From the NCBI GenBank assembly GCA_012103535.1, contig WLWQ01000002.1, positions 496,001-560,000 of the forward strand: a DNA stretch of 64,000 nt. Reading direction: 5' to 3'. Position numbers and translations under genes: made by a program. Below, one piece after another: positions 33,953-43,552 of the stretch. Under the pieces are notes generated by a model that was not told the DNA's origin, made no database searches, and worked only from the letters and a program-made list of their open reading frames with translations. Each line of letters begins with the position of its first letter. Position 1 is the stretch's first letter. Source of the DNA: Pseudomonadales bacterium. GTDB taxonomy: Bacteria > Pseudomonadota > Gammaproteobacteria > Pseudomonadales > Pseudohongiellaceae.

Positions 33953-35215
33953 TCACTTAGGCTTCCATTTTTTTAATTTCTTCTTCTCCAATTCTTTCTT
34001 CAGCCGCGCATACTGAGGGATTCCATTCTTATAGTTTGGATAGTCTTCGCCCTGGATAAGCGGTGCAAAGTATTCCTTTGCTTTATCGGTAATATGGAAG
34101 CCATCCCTGGTGATGTAGCTTCGCGGCATCATTTTTTCTACATTGGCAACGTTTGCTAACTTTGCTTCTCCTACACGCCAGGAGTATTTCTTGCCTTTAC
34201 CGCGAACGATCGTCGGCATGATGGCATTCTTGCCTTTTAGGGCGTACTCAACTGCTGCTTTTCCAACAGCATAGGCTTGGTCGACGTCAGTTTTTGAAGC
34301 GATGTGCCGCGCGGATCTTTGCAGGTAATCTGCTACTGCCCAGTGATACTTATAGCCAAGCTCGTCTTTGATCATGTTGGCAACAAAAGGTGCAACACCG
34401 CCAAGTTGAACATGGCCGAAAGCATCTTTACCGCCGGATTCCGCAAGAAAACTACCGTCTTTGTTTTGCGCACCTTCGGAAACAACGATGGCACAGTAAC
34501 CATACTTGTTTACGCAGCTTTTCACCTTGCGCAAAAATTTTTCACGATCGAAAGGAATTTCTGGAAAGAGAATAATGTGGGGCGCATCGCCATCTTGCTC
34601 AGAGGCTAAGCCAGCAGCACCAGCGATCCAGCCAGCGTGACGACCCATCACTTCCATGACAAATACTTTAGTTGAACTTTCACACATCGATGCTACGTCC
34701 AATCCGGCTTCTCGTATCGACACGGCAACGTATTTAGCAACAGAACCGAACCCAGGACAGTTGTCTGTAATAGGTAAATCATTATCGACAGTTTTGGGAA
34801 CGCCAATACAGGTGATCGGGAATCCCATGTCCAGGCTGAATTGGGAAACTTTATTCGCGGTATCTTGTGAATCGCCGCCACCGTTATAAAGGAAGTAGCG
34901 AATATTATGTGCGCGAAAAACCTCCATTAAGCGTTCATATTCAAGTCGGTTCTCAGCAAGTGATTTGAGCTTGTAGCGACAGGAGCCAAAAGCCCCGGCC
35001 GGTGTTGTGCGCAATGCGGCGATGGCTTTGCTTGATTCTTTATTCGTGTCGACTAAATCTTCATTTAACGCGCCAACAATCCCGTTTAACCCTGCATAGA
35101 CTTTGCCAATCTTGTCTCGATTTTGTCGGGCTGTTTCGATTACACCGCAGGCACTGGCATTGATTACTGAAGTGACCCCGCCGGACTGGGCATAAAATAG
35201 ATTGGCTTTACTCAT
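33953..35215 (-). CDS. pfp: Pyrophosphate-dependent 6-phosphofructokinase
   Basis: A protein of 420 residues from the ATG at 35215, preferred to 35251 because the family starts close to ANLFYAQSGGVTSVINAS. It phosphorylates fructose 6-phosphate, probably with pyrophosphate, and the reaction is then reversible. Motifs are YNGGGDSQDTANKVSQF, GVPKTVDNDLPITD (with the catalytic TVDND), VEVMGRHAGWIAG-type VMEVMGRHAGW, and a C-terminal LKKELEKKKLKKWKPK basic tail. The PKTVDND form is typical of PPi-type enzymes. It is divergent from ubiX. Confidence 0.88.
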   Translation of the reverse strand: MSKANLFYAQSGGVTSVINASACGVIETARQNRDKIGKVYAGLNGIVGALNEDLVDTNKESSKAIAALRTTPAGAFGSCRYKLKSLAENRLEYERLMEVFRAHNIRYFLYNGGGDSQDTANKVSQFSLDMGFPITCIGVPKTVDNDLPITDNCPGFGSVAKYVAVSIREAGLDVASMCESSTKVFVMEVMGRHAGWIAGAAGLASEQDGDAPHIILFPEIPFDREKFLRKVKSCVNKYGYCAIVVSEGAQNKDGSFLAESGGKDAFGHVQLGGVAPFVANMIKDELGYKYHWAVADYLQRSARHIASKTDVDQAYAVGKAAVEYALKGKNAIMPTIVRGKGKKYSWRVGEAKLANVANVEKMMPRSYITRDGFHITDKAKEYFAPLIQGEDYPNYKNGIPQYARLKKELEKKKLKKWKPK

Positions 35216-35329
35216 AGGGCTGATGTCGCTACTGCTGAAGGAAAGCGACATGTTACTAAGCCCCGCTGGTGCTTGCCAGTGGACACTTGTGATGCAACAA
35301 TCTCTCCCCCATTTTTTGAGTTACCTGCA

Positions 35330-35911
35330 ATGCAGCTAATCGTAGGGATGTCTGGGGCCAGTGGAGTAATTTATGGCATCCGCTTGCTCGAAGTACTTAA
35401 ATCAGAACCGGATATTGAAACTCATCTGGTGATGTCGGATTCCGCCAAAATGAATATTGGCTTGGAAACCGATTGGAATGCTGGCGATGTAAGAGCCTTA
35501 GCTGACTATGTGCATTCTAATAAAGACATCGCCGCGAACATTGCCAGTGGTTCGTTTCGAACGGCTGGCATGATTGTGGCTCCGTGCTCAATAAAAACCT
35601 TATCTGCTATTGCCAATTCTTATGCTGATTCATTGCTGGTGCGAGCGGCCGATGTGGTTTTGAAAGAGCAGCGACGCCTGGTATTGGTTCCGCGGGAAAC
35701 CCCCCTGCATACTGGTCACTGTGAGCTATTAGTGAAAGCGAGTCAGATTGGAGCGGTGATCGCACCTCCCATGCCGGCTCACTACATAAAGCCCCAGTCC
35801 GTGGACGATTTGGTGGATCACCATGTTGGGCGAGTATTAGATCTATTCGATATCGATCCTGGTTTGGTTAAACGCTGGCAGGGATCTCGCGCTGAAAACA
35901 ACGAATCCTGA
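35330..35911 (+). CDS. ubiX: Flavin prenyltransferase UbiX
   Basis: A protein of 193 residues from the ATG at 35330, where the family begins (MQLIVGMSGASGVIYGIRLLE); a longer frame to 35273 adds an unrelated leader. It attaches dimethylallyl phosphate to FMN to make prenylated FMN, the cofactor of UbiD in ubiquinone synthesis. Further motifs are FRTAGMIVAPCSIKTL, ADVVLKEQRRLVLVPRETPL and GAVIAPPMPAHYIKP. No ubiD is in view. Confidence 0.94.
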   Translation: MQLIVGMSGASGVIYGIRLLEVLKSEPDIETHLVMSDSAKMNIGLETDWNAGDVRALADYVHSNKDIAANIASGSFRTAGMIVAPCSIKTLSAIANSYADSLLVRAADVVLKEQRRLVLVPRETPLHTGHCELLVKASQIGAVIAPPMPAHYIKPQSVDDLVDHHVGRVLDLFDIDPGLVKRWQGSRAENNES

Positions 35912-36079
35912 TCGACTAGTTCTCATTAGTATTATGACTATCCCAAGGCAGTAGACATCTGCCTGCTGCACTTTTATTCTGTCAATTCTCTCTGTGGGCT
36001 AAAAAATTAGAATTAATCGTAAACTCGAAAAAACTGGTGAAAGACTTTTTTGGTCTTTTAATGTTGAGTGGAATTAAAC

Positions 36080-37483
36080 ATGAAAAAAAGAAATACACTA
36101 TTTGGAATCAGCTTGTTTTTTATTGCCAGCGCAAGTGCTCAAGTCACTGAGCCTGATTGGAGCGCAGTAGAAGATGAAACCTTGGAACATTTCCGTGCCT
36201 TGCTGCAATTCGATACCAGCGATCCGCCGGGTAGGGAGTTGCCGGCAGCGGAATACATTCGTGACGTGCTGGAAGCAGAAGGTATTCCGGTGGAAATGCT
36301 TTACAACAATCCTGAACGCCCGAATGTGCTGGCCAGGCTTGAAGGTAACGGCAGCAAGGAGCCATTGCTAATGATGGCCCACACCGATGTAGTCAATGTT
36401 GATCCGGAAAAATGGACCTTTCCACCATTCAGTGCGACTGTGGATGGCGGCTATGTGTATGGTCGCGGTGCTGTAGATGACAAAGACAATCTGGCTGCTG
36501 CCTTAATGGTCATGCTGGAATTGAAACGTCAAAACGTAGCCCTGGATAGGGATGTGATTTTTCTGGCGGAATCAGGCGAAGAGGGAGCCGTGGAATACGG
36601 AATCGATTTCATGGTGAATGAGCACTTCGACAAGATAGCTGCCGAATTCTGTCTGGCTGAAGGCGGCTCAGTCGCCAGGGTGAACCGGGAAGTTCAATAT
36701 GCTGGCGTACAAACCGTGGAAAAGATTCCCTATCGAGTTGAATTGGTTGCGACAGGAGTCGCGGGACATGGTTCGGTTCCCCTGCAAACCAATTCAGTGG
36801 TACGGCTCGCGCAAGCTGTCGCCAATGTCGCTGAATGGCGCACACCGATTCGGCTCAATGAAACAACTGCGGCTTATTTCGAAAGACTCGCATCGATTTC
36901 CCCAGCCGACGCGGCAGAGCGCTATCTCAATGTGCTGGGTCCGGGTCTGGCCAGTGATTCTGATGAGTATTTTCTAGCGAACGAACCGCGCCATGCATCA
37001 ATGCTGCGCAGTTCTCTCTCTCCCAATATTTTTGATGCGGGATATCGCATCAACGTAATTCCTTCGGAATCTAGAGCCAGTGTAGATTTTCGCGCCTTGC
37101 CGGATGAAGACATTGCTGAGTTTCTCAACGAAATTCGTCGAGTAGTTAATGACGATGCAGTCGAAGTTAGCCTTGGCGTTCGCAATACCCGGCCTCCTGG
37201 ACAGGCCAGTTTGAATACTGAGGCTTTTGCAGCCATCGAAGCGGGAGTTAATGAGCATTATGGCGTAATTACTTTGCCAACCATGAGTACCGGCGCTACC
37301 GACATGGCTTATTTACGCAATCGCGGTATTCAGTGCTACGGCATAGGACCGGCAATCGACCGGGAAGATGCCGCATTGGGCTACGGTGCCCACAGCGATC
37401 AGGAAAGAATTTTAATTAGCGAATTACACCGCTTTGTCCGGTTTAATTGGGATGTAGTGATCGATATTGCTGCAAGTCAATAG
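36080..37483 (+). CDS. Exported M20-family metallopeptidase
   Basis: A protein of 467 residues from the ATG at 36080; a GTG four codons earlier is less likely. Signal peptide: KKRNTLFGISLFFIASASAQ. Catalytic zinc motifs of M20/M28-type carboxypeptidases: MAHTDVVNVD, GRGAVDDKDNLAA, FLAESGEEGA, and LAEGG further on; the dimerisation domain is around residues 215-330, with VAGHGSVP, and GATDMAYLRNRGIQCYGIGP ends the catalytic core. It should remove amino acids or hydrolyse dipeptide or acyl-amino-acid substrates in the periplasm. Alone on its strand. Confidence 0.9.
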   Translation: MKKRNTLFGISLFFIASASAQVTEPDWSAVEDETLEHFRALLQFDTSDPPGRELPAAEYIRDVLEAEGIPVEMLYNNPERPNVLARLEGNGSKEPLLMMAHTDVVNVDPEKWTFPPFSATVDGGYVYGRGAVDDKDNLAAALMVMLELKRQNVALDRDVIFLAESGEEGAVEYGIDFMVNEHFDKIAAEFCLAEGGSVARVNREVQYAGVQTVEKIPYRVELVATGVAGHGSVPLQTNSVVRLAQAVANVAEWRTPIRLNETTAAYFERLASISPADAAERYLNVLGPGLASDSDEYFLANEPRHASMLRSSLSPNIFDAGYRINVIPSESRASVDFRALPDEDIAEFLNEIRRVVNDDAVEVSLGVRNTRPPGQASLNTEAFAAIEAGVNEHYGVITLPTMSTGATDMAYLRNRGIQCYGIGPAIDREDAALGYGAHSDQERILISELHRFVRFNWDVVIDIAASQ

Positions 37484-37667
37484 AAGGAGTTTTGCATTGG
37501 GTAAGTAGTATCGATCTGTCTAGATGACCCAATGTGGAAAAACCTGGGAACATTTCTGCGAAGTATTAGACGAAACGGCCTATTCAGGGTTGACTGAAGG
37601 TTTAGAGGGTGGTCTTCTTGGTCGATAATGAAAGAGACAGACACATAATGCCAATAGCGAGGATGTC

Positions 37668-37901
37668 ATGCTAGATCAAAGCACGGGTTTCGCCAAATAC
37701 TCGAAAAATCTTTGTTGGATAGTTTCGTTTATAGGGTTGTTGCTTTCCATACTCACTTTTACTGGTGATTCAGGCAATGCTACCGTCGGTGGTTTTCTAT
37801 GGTTAGCGCTGGCTTTTGCATTCGCGATCTCTGCAATTTCCTTATCCAAGAGGGAAGAGCGTGGAGAAGTTGCTTCGACTACTGAGTCGACAGGCGAATA
37901 G
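37668..37901 (+). CDS. Small two-helix membrane protein
   Basis: A protein of 77 residues with two hydrophobic segments (NLCWIVSFIGLLLSILTF and GGFLWLALAFAFAISAISL) and a charged C-terminus (SKREERGEVASTTES). GAGG lies five bases before the ATG. I recognise no family. It ends 22 bp before the convergent TIGR02444-type gene. A small hairpin (CATTGGGT/ACCCAATG, 37495-37534) is the only other structure in the gap upstream. Confidence 0.55.
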   Translation: MLDQSTGFAKYSKNLCWIVSFIGLLLSILTFTGDSGNATVGGFLWLALAFAFAISAISLSKREERGEVASTTESTGE

Positions 37902-37922
37902 CGAGGACTACATTTCAAATGC

Positions 37923-38441
37923 TCATTCTTTCGAAGAATCCTGTATTGCTTTAACAAGCAACTGGAGTTGCGCGCTAATATCTTCTTGCATCTCAATTCC
38001 GTCAGCTTCGAGTAGTTTTGACAAATAATTCTTGGCGCGATCTTCTCTAAATACCATATTCATTGCGTTAAATTCTGGTACACAGTCTTCGATAAATTCC
38101 TGCTGATATTTTTCAGCAGCTAGTTCATCCATTTTTATTCGGTCTCTCAGTACAGAAAATTGTGAATTCCGCGAATGTTGATTAATTTCAGTTTTCATCC
38201 AATGGCGGGCCTCCCGCAGCGGCTGCACTACCTGCGCTTTCCATTGCTTGGAAAAATTCAGAATCCTCTGCCAAGCTTCATTAGAAACTTCTGTTTCGAA
38301 GTGGGCACTCCAGCAACAGAAAAGTAGGAGGTTTACGTCGAGTTGATAACTATCCTGCAATCGCAAGCAAAGTTGGGCAACCCCATCTCTATCATATATT
38401 TGATTGGAGAAATCCCAGAAGCTGGTCGATTGCATAGTCAT
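37923..38441 (-). CDS. TIGR02444-family protein
   Basis: A protein of 172 residues typical of gammaproteobacteria: FWDFSNQIYDRDGVAQLCLRLQD at the N-terminus, VNLLLFCCWSAH, and WKAQVVQPLREARHWMK. Helical and cytoplasmic. The family is conserved but of unknown function. It is divergent from mpl, and the short intergenic region suggests overlapping promoters. Confidence 0.85.
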   Translation of the reverse strand: MTMQSTSFWDFSNQIYDRDGVAQLCLRLQDSYQLDVNLLLFCCWSAHFETEVSNEAWQRILNFSKQWKAQVVQPLREARHWMKTEINQHSRNSQFSVLRDRIKMDELAAEKYQQEFIEDCVPEFNAMNMVFREDRAKNYLSKLLEADGIEMQEDISAQLQLLVKAIQDSSKE

Positions 38442-38547
38442 GGAACTTTTCTTGATGGAACTATTCTTGGATGAAGACCCCTATGCTATCGAAGATTTAT
38501 CCCCATAACAGCAATCGGATTTCCCAACCCCTGGGGAACTGCGTCTG

Positions 38548-39993
38548 ATGCACGTCCATATATTAGGAATCTGCGGCACCTTCATGGGTAGTTTGGCGGT
38601 GCTGGCCAAGCAATTGGGTTATCGAGTCAGTGGCAGTGATGTCAACGTCTACCCGCCGATGAGCACGCAATTGCAGGTACTTGGAATCGATCTGGAGGAG
38701 GGATATCGGCCAGAACATCTGCGACCGTCTCCTGATCTGGTCATTATCGGCAATGCCCTGTCCCGGGGTAATCCTGCCGTCGAATACATTTTAAATGAAG
38801 GCTTGAACTACATGTCGGGCCCGCAATGGCTCTCGCAATTTGTGCTGCATGATAAATGGGTGCTGGGAGTCGCCGGAACTCATGGTAAAACTACAACCAG
38901 CGCCTTGTTAGCCTGGATACTGGAAAATGCTGGCATGAAACCGGGTTATCTAATTGGCGGTGTGACAAACAATTTTCCCCAATCTGCCAGCCTCGGCGAC
39001 TCTGCTTTTTTTGTGGTTGAGGCTGATGAATACGACAGTGCATTTTTTGATAAGCGCTCAAAGTTCGTTCACTACGCGCCTCGCACCACAATTTTAAACA
39101 ACCTGGAATTCGATCACGCCGATATTTTCGATAATTTGGAAGACATCGAAAAACAATTCCACCATTTGATTCGAACGGTGCCTGGCAATGGCCTAATAAT
39201 TTCTCCACACGGCGATTCTGCTATCGAAGTGGTGCTCCGAATGGGATGCTGGACGCGCCGGCAGCAATTTGGAATCGCTATTCCTGAAGAGATTTGCAAG
39301 AAGCTCGCTGCCAATGGGGGAGTATTCTGGAATGCAAGCCTGGAGAATAAGCAAGGTTCAGAATTCGAATTGATTAAGTACGGTCAAGGCTCGACCGGGG
39401 AAGTAATGAATCGTAAAGTCTTAAAATGGAATATGACCGGCTTGCACAATGTAAAAAATGCTGTCGCTGCGATTGCTGCTGCTCATCATGTAGGTGTGGA
39501 CGTGGCAACCGCAATTGAAGCCGTCGAAGAATTTAAGGGAGTTAAGCGGCGGATGGAGTTAAGGGGAACGGTGGAAGGAGTTAACATCTATGATGACTTT
39601 GCCCATCATCCTACCGCCATCGAATCAACACTAAATGGGATAGCCGCACAAATAAAATCTGAAGGCGGCTCCAAACGATTAATAGCAGTGATCGAACCGC
39701 GTTCTGCCACCATGAAGTCCGGTATTCATCAGGATGAACTTAACCACGCCTGTCGGGCAGCGGATCTGGTCATTTGGTACAAATCAGACGATTGTAAGAT
39801 TAATTTCCAGTCTTTGCTGGGAGAAAGCAAAGTGCCAGCTTATGCCTTCGTTGCAGTCGGTGAAATCATTACCTATTTGGAAGAAAATAGTTTGCCCGGT
39901 GACCAGATAGTTATTATGAGCAATGGGGGCTTTGAAGGGATTCACGAAAAACTGCTGCAGCGATTACAAATTGGCCCCTCGACATTAAACTAG
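38548..39993 (+). CDS. mpl: UDP-N-acetylmuramate:L-Ala-gamma-D-Glu-meso-DAP ligase
   Basis: A Mur-ligase-family enzyme of 481 residues that recycles murein tripeptide by joining it to UDP-MurNAc. The N-terminal MHVHILGICGTFMGSLAVLA is the UDP-binding Rossmann segment, specific to Mpl. The ATP loop is GVAGTHGKTTTSALLAWIL, followed by EADEYDSAFFDKRSKFVHY and NNLEFDHADIF, and DDFAHHPTAI in the C-terminal domain. It is the first gene of a plus-strand series through 42559. GGGGAA lies 11 bases before the ATG. Confidence 0.96.
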   Translation: MHVHILGICGTFMGSLAVLAKQLGYRVSGSDVNVYPPMSTQLQVLGIDLEEGYRPEHLRPSPDLVIIGNALSRGNPAVEYILNEGLNYMSGPQWLSQFVLHDKWVLGVAGTHGKTTTSALLAWILENAGMKPGYLIGGVTNNFPQSASLGDSAFFVVEADEYDSAFFDKRSKFVHYAPRTTILNNLEFDHADIFDNLEDIEKQFHHLIRTVPGNGLIISPHGDSAIEVVLRMGCWTRRQQFGIAIPEEICKKLAANGGVFWNASLENKQGSEFELIKYGQGSTGEVMNRKVLKWNMTGLHNVKNAVAAIAAAHHVGVDVATAIEAVEEFKGVKRRMELRGTVEGVNIYDDFAHHPTAIESTLNGIAAQIKSEGGSKRLIAVIEPRSATMKSGIHQDELNHACRAADLVIWYKSDDCKINFQSLLGESKVPAYAFVAVGEIITYLEENSLPGDQIVIMSNGGFEGIHEKLLQRLQIGPSTLN

Positions 39994-40066
39994 CCAGCGC
40001 CGTTCAATCCATTGCAAAATAGAGGCGAAAACCTTCGCCTTATTCTCATTCACGCCCAGAGGCAGA

Positions 40067-40681
40067 ATGTCAGAAGTTAAACAAATACCTCTTTTCCCTT
40101 TGCGAATGGTACTTTTTCCCGGCGGGCGAATGGATTTACAAATTTTTGAGCGGCGCTATGTCGATTTAGTAAGCGATTGCATGAAAAGTGAATCTGGATT
40201 CGGAATCTGTTTACTTAAGTCCGGTGAAGAAGTTATTCAAGACGGAACTCAACAGACTATTCACCGCACCGGTACTTACGCGAACATCATAGACTGGGAT
40301 CAGTTGGAAAACGGATTGCTTGGGATTACCGTTGAAGGATCCACTAAGTTTAAAATTGTAGATTGTTGGCAGGCGGATTCAGGTGTACTGCAAGCGGAAG
40401 TTGAATTCAGTCGCACCGAATCGGTGGGATTTGAAACAATTCCCCTCGATGATGAATTCTCCGGCCTATCTGATCTATTGCAAAATCTGGAAAACCACCC
40501 TCTGGTAGAGCAGAAAAACCTGGCTATCAACTACAATAACCTCTGGGATTTGGGCTGGCGCTTAAGTGAATTAATTCCCATTGAAGTGGAGCAACGCCAA
40601 CAATTACTGGAGCTTGATGATCCTTGGGAAAGGATTGAAAGTATTGAGGAACTGGTCTCAGATCTCGCTAATAATACCTAG
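40067..40681 (+). CDS. LON N-terminal (substrate-binding) domain protein
   Basis: A protein of 204 residues consisting of the LON substrate-binding domain without the ATPase or protease parts. IPLFPLRMVLFPGGRMDLQIFERRY, GFGICLLKSGEEV and IVDCWQ are typical of the stand-alone family found next to mpl and ubiquinone genes in gammaproteobacteria. Its role is unknown; in Lon this domain selects substrates. It starts 73 bp after mpl, in the same direction. Confidence 0.88.
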   Translation: MSEVKQIPLFPLRMVLFPGGRMDLQIFERRYVDLVSDCMKSESGFGICLLKSGEEVIQDGTQQTIHRTGTYANIIDWDQLENGLLGITVEGSTKFKIVDCWQADSGVLQAEVEFSRTESVGFETIPLDDEFSGLSDLLQNLENHPLVEQKNLAINYNNLWDLGWRLSELIPIEVEQRQQLLELDDPWERIESIEELVSDLANNT

Positions 40682-40749
40682 GTTGGCTAGCCTAATACTC
40701 CCTACTCGCGCATAAAGTGCGGCCCTGATCGAAGAATTGCGGCTCGATT

Positions 40750-40968
40750 ATGCTGGCTCAATTTGTGGATGTGTCAAACTGGAGCGCGGAGCAATGGCTG
40801 GCCGCCTGCATTCTGGCCTTTATTGTAGTAACAGCACTGGTGGTACTGCATAGATCTGTAAAAATATTTCAGCTAGCCAAAAAATCGAAATACGAACCCA
40901 ACCTGAGGCCGCTACGCCGGGTCAGATCTAACTTAAAATCCACGGTTGCAGAAGAAGACGTTGAGTAA
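40750..40968 (+). CDS. Small single-helix membrane protein
   Basis: A protein of 72 residues. One membrane segment (WLAACILAFIVVTALVVL) is followed by a basic tail (HRSVKIFQLAKKSKYEPN, LRPLRRVRSNLKS). No family is recognised and no clear Shine-Dalgarno site precedes the ATG. Position between the LON-domain and protease genes on the same strand, with short spacers, is the main support. Confidence 0.55.
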   Translation: MLAQFVDVSNWSAEQWLAACILAFIVVTALVVLHRSVKIFQLAKKSKYEPNLRPLRRVRSNLKSTVAEEDVE

Positions 40969-40981
40969 GTAATTAGTAGCA

Positions 40982-41779
40982 ATGAATTTCAGAGTAATCC
41001 TTAGTCTGCTTGTTCTAATTTTTGCTTTTAATAGCTACGGCATAATCGTGCGTCATGACGTTGCTGCTGGTGACTATGAAATTAGAAATAGCGAATTGCC
41101 GGCGGTATTCTTTCTCGAGCGACAGGGAATTAGAAGAGTTTGCGCTGCTACGGTTATTCATGAGCGCTGGGCAATTACAGCGGCCCATTGCGTTAACGAA
41201 ACAACTTTGGGCAATACCATTGAGAACGGGCGACGCTTCGCTGTCGAAGTCGCTAACGAAACCCGAGAAATCGACACAGTATTACTGCATCCGGAAATAA
41301 CCAATGAAGTTAATCCAGAAGTCGATCTTGCCCTGTTGCGCTTTCGAAATCCTTCAATTATTCCCCGCCCAATTCGACCTTACGCTGAATCAAATGAAGA
41401 GGGTGAAGTTGTCACATTGGTTGGCTGGGGATATTTTGGATTAGGTACCACCGGTCGCCAGTTCGACAATGGTACTAAGCGCAGGGCAGAAAACAGAATT
41501 TCTACGGCGGATACAAAGCTTCGCTTTGTTTTTAATGATCCGCGAGACCGCACTCAAGAATCATTGCCACTGGAAGGCATGCTTGGATTAGGTGACAGCG
41601 GAGGTCCCGCATTAATTTCTATTGAAAATGAGTTCAAGCTGGCCGGTGTCGCCATCGGTGAAGCAGGGGGTGAACAATTCACCGAAGAAACTCAAGGCAA
41701 ATACGGTTCCGTAGCAGTATACGAAAGAATCTCGCGACATATAGACTGGATTCAAACAATCATCGGAAGCGAAAGTTAG
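40982..41779 (+). CDS. Exported trypsin-like serine protease (S1)
   Basis: A protein of 265 residues with a signal peptide (about 1-20, VILSLLVLIFAFNSYG). The complete chymotrypsin triad is visible: H69 in TAAHC, D115 in VDLALLRF and S206 in GDSGGPAL. The specificity pocket residue before GDSGGP is not an obvious Asp (ML-GLGDSGG), so trypsin-like cleavage is not assured. There is no PDZ domain, unlike DegP. It is probably periplasmic or secreted. It starts 13 bp after the small membrane protein. Confidence 0.88.
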   Translation: MNFRVILSLLVLIFAFNSYGIIVRHDVAAGDYEIRNSELPAVFFLERQGIRRVCAATVIHERWAITAAHCVNETTLGNTIENGRRFAVEVANETREIDTVLLHPEITNEVNPEVDLALLRFRNPSIIPRPIRPYAESNEEGEVVTLVGWGYFGLGTTGRQFDNGTKRRAENRISTADTKLRFVFNDPRDRTQESLPLEGMLGLGDSGGPALISIENEFKLAGVAIGEAGGEQFTEETQGKYGSVAVYERISRHIDWIQTIIGSES

Positions 41780-41794
41780 TGGATTGGGTAATCA

Positions 41795-42559
41795 ATGATT
41801 AAGAAGATAGTTATCTCTTTAGTTTTTCTAATTTTGCTGGTCGGCGGCGGACTGTTTTACTATTTCGACAGCATTGTTAAAAGTGGTGTGGAAGTAGTCG
41901 GTACTCAGGTGTTGGGTTCCGAAGTTAGTGTCGAATCAGTATCAGTTTCTCCTCTAAATGGAATGGGATCAATAAGCGGCCTGAGCATAGCTAATCCCGA
42001 AGGATTTGATTCTGATTACGCATTTCAGCTCGAAGAAATGTCTGTAGTTTTAAATACCTCCACCGTATTTGAAGACGTCTTAGTGATTGATAGTATCACC
42101 ATCGTTCAACCTCAGATTACCTATGAAACCCGCATTGTTTCAGACAATATTCGCGCACTGATCGAAAATATTTCCAGCGATTCTTCAGGAAGTTCTGCTG
42201 CTGAATCCAGTACTGAATCTGGTGGGCGACGAATCGTAATTCGTGAATTTCGCATGCTTGATCCACAGTTAAATCTAGTAGCAGCAGTTGTTAATGCGCC
42301 ATTTCAGCTTCCAGACGTTGAGTTGAATGATATTGGTGCGGAAGATAATTCAACTACTGTGTCTGATGCGCTGCGACTAATACTTTCAACCCTTAGTCGT
42401 TCGATTCTGAGTTCCAATTTACCCAGTATCGATGACCTCAGAAATGAGGTGGAAGGCCGCCTGCAGGATGGCGTCGAAGCGTTGGAGTCAAGACTGGATA
42501 ATTCAGTTGAGGATGCGGCCGAGGAAGTCACTGATCGATTGCACAGTATTTTAAACTAG
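41795..42559 (+). CDS. AsmA/DUF748-like membrane-anchored protein
   Basis: A protein of 254 residues with an N-terminal anchor (KKIVISLVFLILLVGGGLFYYF). It then has the AsmA-like pattern VKSGVEVVGTQVLGSEVSVE, LNGMGSISGLSIANPEGF and VLVIDSITIVQPQITYE. A Ser-rich linker (SSDSSGSSAAESSTES) and a helical C-terminus (VEDAAEEVTDRL) follow. This suggests a periplasmic beta-taco protein of the AsmA group, which are linked to lipid transport and outer-membrane maintenance; the protein is much shorter than AsmA itself. Its stop shares CTAG (42556-42559) with the convergent ydcF-like gene. Confidence 0.75.
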   Translation: MIKKIVISLVFLILLVGGGLFYYFDSIVKSGVEVVGTQVLGSEVSVESVSVSPLNGMGSISGLSIANPEGFDSDYAFQLEEMSVVLNTSTVFEDVLVIDSITIVQPQITYETRIVSDNIRALIENISSDSSGSSAAESSTESGGRRIVIREFRMLDPQLNLVAAVVNAPFQLPDVELNDIGAEDNSTTVSDALRLILSTLSRSILSSNLPSIDDLRNEVEGRLQDGVEALESRLDNSVEDAAEEVTDRLHSILN

Positions 42560-43407
42560 GCGCTTTCTTCGTTGTTTTCAGGTTCTGGTGCTACGCTGCA
42601 GTTGTAATCCTGTCCCGGCAGGAATTGACTGGTACGACCTGTAACACGGTACGCCACCAGTCCCACCCATTCTCGAATTGCTGTTCCCAGCGTTCCGAGA
42701 TTGCCTCCGAAACTGAATTCTACTCGTAAGAGATCACCTTTCTTGGAGTAATGATCGACTGGATAAGGAATGACTGGCCAGTCTAATTGACAAAAAATTC
42801 CCACAGAGCGGGGCATATGAAAGGCGGAAGTAATTAATATCCATTGCTCGCCGGGATTGGGTGAAATCAGCTCTTTGCTATAAATCGCGTTTTCATAAGT
42901 ATTTCTTGATTCGCTCTCATAAATAATCGCTCTATCTGAAAATCCCAATTGATCAAACAAATATTGAGCATATTCTGCTGCTTTGTATTCCTGTTCAGTT
43001 ACAGATCCAGTACCCCCAGTAAAAATTAACTGAGCATTTGGATAGAGATTTCCCAAGTAAGCAAAGTTAGTTAATCGATCCGCGCCGGGCCCGAGTTCTA
43101 CCTGATTCCATGCATACGAGTGATAGGGCGATATAGCTCCTCCCAAAACGATAATGCCGTCGACATCCTGCGGCAGAGCTGTATTTGAAGTGAATCGATT
43201 CTCCAATGGCGAGATTAGCCATTCTCCTACCGGTAGAAAGCCAATAATGATTAATAGAAAGGCACAGATTGAGAGCAATCGCCTGGATATTTTTTGCCAG
43301 CCAAAAAGCAGACATAACCAGGCGGAAACCCCGAGAATAACGATCAGGCTATCGGGCGAAATGACTGCCCAAATGAGTTTAGAAGCGATGAAAAATACAG
43401 TATCCAT
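42556..43407 (-). CDS. YdcF/ElyC-like DUF218 protein
   Basis: A protein of 283 residues with two N-terminal membrane segments (SLIVILGVSAWLCLLFGW and SICAFLLIIIGFLPVGEWL). A DUF218 domain follows: GIIVLGGAIS, NAQLIFTGGTGSVTEQEYKAAEYA and YESESRNTYENAIYSKELI, with ILITSAFHMPRSVGIF. ElyC in E. coli affects peptidoglycan precursor synthesis, and YdcF binds SAM. Which role applies here is unclear. It is convergent with the AsmA-like gene. Confidence 0.88.
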   Translation of the reverse strand: MDTVFFIASKLIWAVISPDSLIVILGVSAWLCLLFGWQKISRRLLSICAFLLIIIGFLPVGEWLISPLENRFTSNTALPQDVDGIIVLGGAISPYHSYAWNQVELGPGADRLTNFAYLGNLYPNAQLIFTGGTGSVTEQEYKAAEYAQYLFDQLGFSDRAIIYESESRNTYENAIYSKELISPNPGEQWILITSAFHMPRSVGIFCQLDWPVIPYPVDHYSKKGDLLRVEFSFGGNLGTLGTAIREWVGLVAYRVTGRTSQFLPGQDYNCSVAPEPENNEESA

Positions 43408-43552
43408 AAATCAGTGTTTCGCCAGTTTATTGCGTTGGCTTACATAGCAAATCGGCACATTGCTGAATTTTTAGACCAATGCTTAGAATGTCCAATTGAA
43501 TTTGCTACTATCCCTCAAGTTTTGACAGATTAACTAAAACAGGAGAATTAGC